Below are positions 6,050 through 6,653 of a stretch of DNA of 6,653 nucleotides, in pieces. The stretch comes from JBAYVY01 sp041674345 (GTDB lineage Bacteria > Planctomycetota > Phycisphaerae > Phycisphaerales > Zrk34), in the NCBI GenBank assembly GCA_041674345.1, contig JBAYVY010000208.1, positions 1 through 6,653 on the forward strand, read 5' to 3'. The notes below the pieces were generated by a model, which searched no databases, was not told the DNA's origin, and saw nothing but the letters and a program-made list of their open reading frames with translations. The position numbers and the translations under genes are program-made. Positions within the stretch are counted from its first letter, which is position 1. Every line of letters starts with the position of its first letter.

Positions 6050-6488
6050 TTGCAAAGATTGCCAGAGATCGGGTTCATTGCATTCTTGCTGCGCAAGCCG
6101 GACCTGAGTCGCCCGGGGGCCGGGGCGAAGGTCCGGGTTCCTCCCTGACGATGACCGACTGCTTAGGGCAACTGGCGTAGATATTCTCCGCTGCGGAACC
6201 CGGGGCGGCGCCCGAAGACTCGCTCTGCCCCGGCTTGGGTTGGAGATGAATGACGCCCGTTGCTCTATCCATGTGCCTGCGTGCTGATTGCCCGGCGCAT
6301 TGATTTACCGGTGTCTCGCTCATTTTATGCGGTATTTACCGAATGAAACGGCCCAATGAATATTCTATTTTCGTCGAATATAAAATATGTTTCAGCCCGG
6401 AATCCGCCCGGGCGGCAGGGGGGGCATACCACGAACTTGGTCATTGCGTTTTTTCTATGCGGGTCGGACCTGAACCGCCGCCGCCGGA
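6050..6488. other. Intergenic region with GC hairpins and an AT-rich patch
   Basis: I see no supported gene here. The minus-strand frame at 6075-6323 (82 codons) has no recognisable domain and runs through the hairpins. In order, the region holds a short hairpin CTTGC-tgc-GCAAG (6085-6097), a long GC stem (6098-6136), a second inverted repeat CCGGGGC/GCCCCGG (6200-6206 with 6227-6233), a direct repeat ATTTACCG (6303-6310 and 6334-6341) of which the second copy is half of CGGTA-tt-TACCG (6330-6341), and an AT-rich patch around 6355-6392 containing ATATTC/GAATAT (6360-6365 with 6376-6381). The AT patch contrasts sharply with the GC-rich surroundings and lies next to the transposase remnant. It may be foreign or IS-derived DNA, but no IS end could be recognised. 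Confidence 0.55.
6098..6136 (+). terminator. GC-rich hairpin after the protease gene, possible terminator
   Basis: CCGGACCT (6098-6105) pairs perfectly with AGGTCCGG (6129-6136). Inside it TCGCCC (6109-6114) pairs with GGGCGA (6123-6128), leaving an 8-base loop and a three-base bulge on the 5' side. This makes about 14 GC-rich base pairs in 39 nt, starting 48 bases after the protease stop. A smaller hairpin (6085-6097) directly precedes it. No T run follows ('GTTCCTCCCT'), so it is not a classical intrinsic terminator. It could still end or protect the transcript 3' end. Confidence 0.4.
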
Positions 6489-6653
6489 GACGATCTTCTT
6501 GGCGATGTCCTTCTGACAGTTCAGCGCATCGACCGTCACGATCGCGCCGCCCCCGGAACCGGTCCAGCAGTTCCGGCATCCTGGGCACGGCGGTGATCTT
6601 GTTGCTCTTTTCTTCGGTCGCCAGTTGCCCCAGCACCAGATGATTGTCCGCAC
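6489..6653 (-). pseudogene. ISAs1-family transposase fragment, frameshifted and truncated
   Basis: Reading leftward from the window edge, the minus strand encodes 'ADNHLVLGQLATEEKSNKIT' and on through 'AVPRMPELLDRF' in one frame (6651 to about 6553). It then continues in the next frame with 'GGAIVTVDALNCQKDIAKKIV' split at about 6548-6489. Joined, this matches the central part of ISAs1 (H-repeat-associated, DDE) transposases, whose hallmark is 'VLGQ...EKSNEITAIP.LL..LDLKGAIVTIDAMGCQK.IA'. The Asp of 'TVDAL' (codon 6530-6528) corresponds to the second catalytic residue. The frames are out of register at a run of five C bases (6550-6554); removing one base restores a continuous reading. After 'KKIV' the expected 'GGDYV...KGNQ' and the later Glu region are absent, the sequence becoming Gly-rich and stopping at 6441. 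The N-terminal part lies beyond the window. The copy cannot make an active transposase as it stands. A sequencing or assembly error could explain the frameshift but not the missing C-terminal part. Confidence 0.85.

Noticed and set aside
6075..6323. An 82-codon minus-strand frame between the protease gene and the IS remnant.
   Set aside because: No domain, no ribosome site, and it lies across strong hairpins. It also does not supply the missing C-terminal part of the ISAs1 transposase.

Overview
The window is GC-rich and carries three plus-strand genes and one minus-strand transposase remnant. Nothing in it fixes the taxonomy. A zinc ribbon/Sel1/trypsin membrane protein, a β-propeller gene paired with a large multiheme cytochrome c, and long GC-rich intergenic spaces all suit an environmental Gram-negative-type bacterium. 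Planctomycetota is my best guess, with Verrucomicrobiota, Acidobacteriota or a deltaproteobacterial lineage as alternatives. This rests on gene style only, without any marker gene.

Left part (1-2565): two genes form a tight operon. The first, cut by the left edge, encodes an NHL-repeat six-bladed β-propeller. Its stop overlaps the start of the second gene by an ATGA junction. The second encodes a secreted cytochrome with eleven CXXCH heme motifs plus one CX3CH motif near the C-terminus. Pairs like this are familiar from extracellular or periplasmic electron-transfer loci. The likely division of labour is a cytochrome that carries electrons outside the inner membrane and a propeller that acts as scaffold or partner.

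Middle (2566-3280): about 715 bp without a convincing gene. It holds weak hairpins and a T-rich tract behind the cytochrome gene. It also holds a striking nested palindrome at 2935-3007, two 25-nt arms inverted to each other at 23/25 identity, each of which can itself fold. This resembles a REP/BIME-like element. A plausible promoter and a clear Shine-Dalgarno site precede the next gene.

Right part (3281-6049): one large gene for a 922-residue protein with an N-terminal four-cysteine zinc ribbon, one membrane helix, 14 Sel1-like repeats and a C-terminal HtrA-like trypsin domain with a visible His-Asp-Ser triad. The likely topology is zinc ribbon in the cytoplasm, with repeats and protease outside the membrane. 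The repeat block is a recently reshuffled 108-bp tandem array.

Tail (6050-6653): strong GC hairpins follow the protease gene and may end its transcript. Next come an AT-rich patch and, at the right edge on the minus strand, a frameshifted and truncated ISAs1-family transposase fragment. I see no CRISPR array, tRNA or rRNA. The most unusual items are the zinc ribbon-TM-Sel1-trypsin fusion and the nested palindrome; I cannot show that either belongs to an undescribed system.
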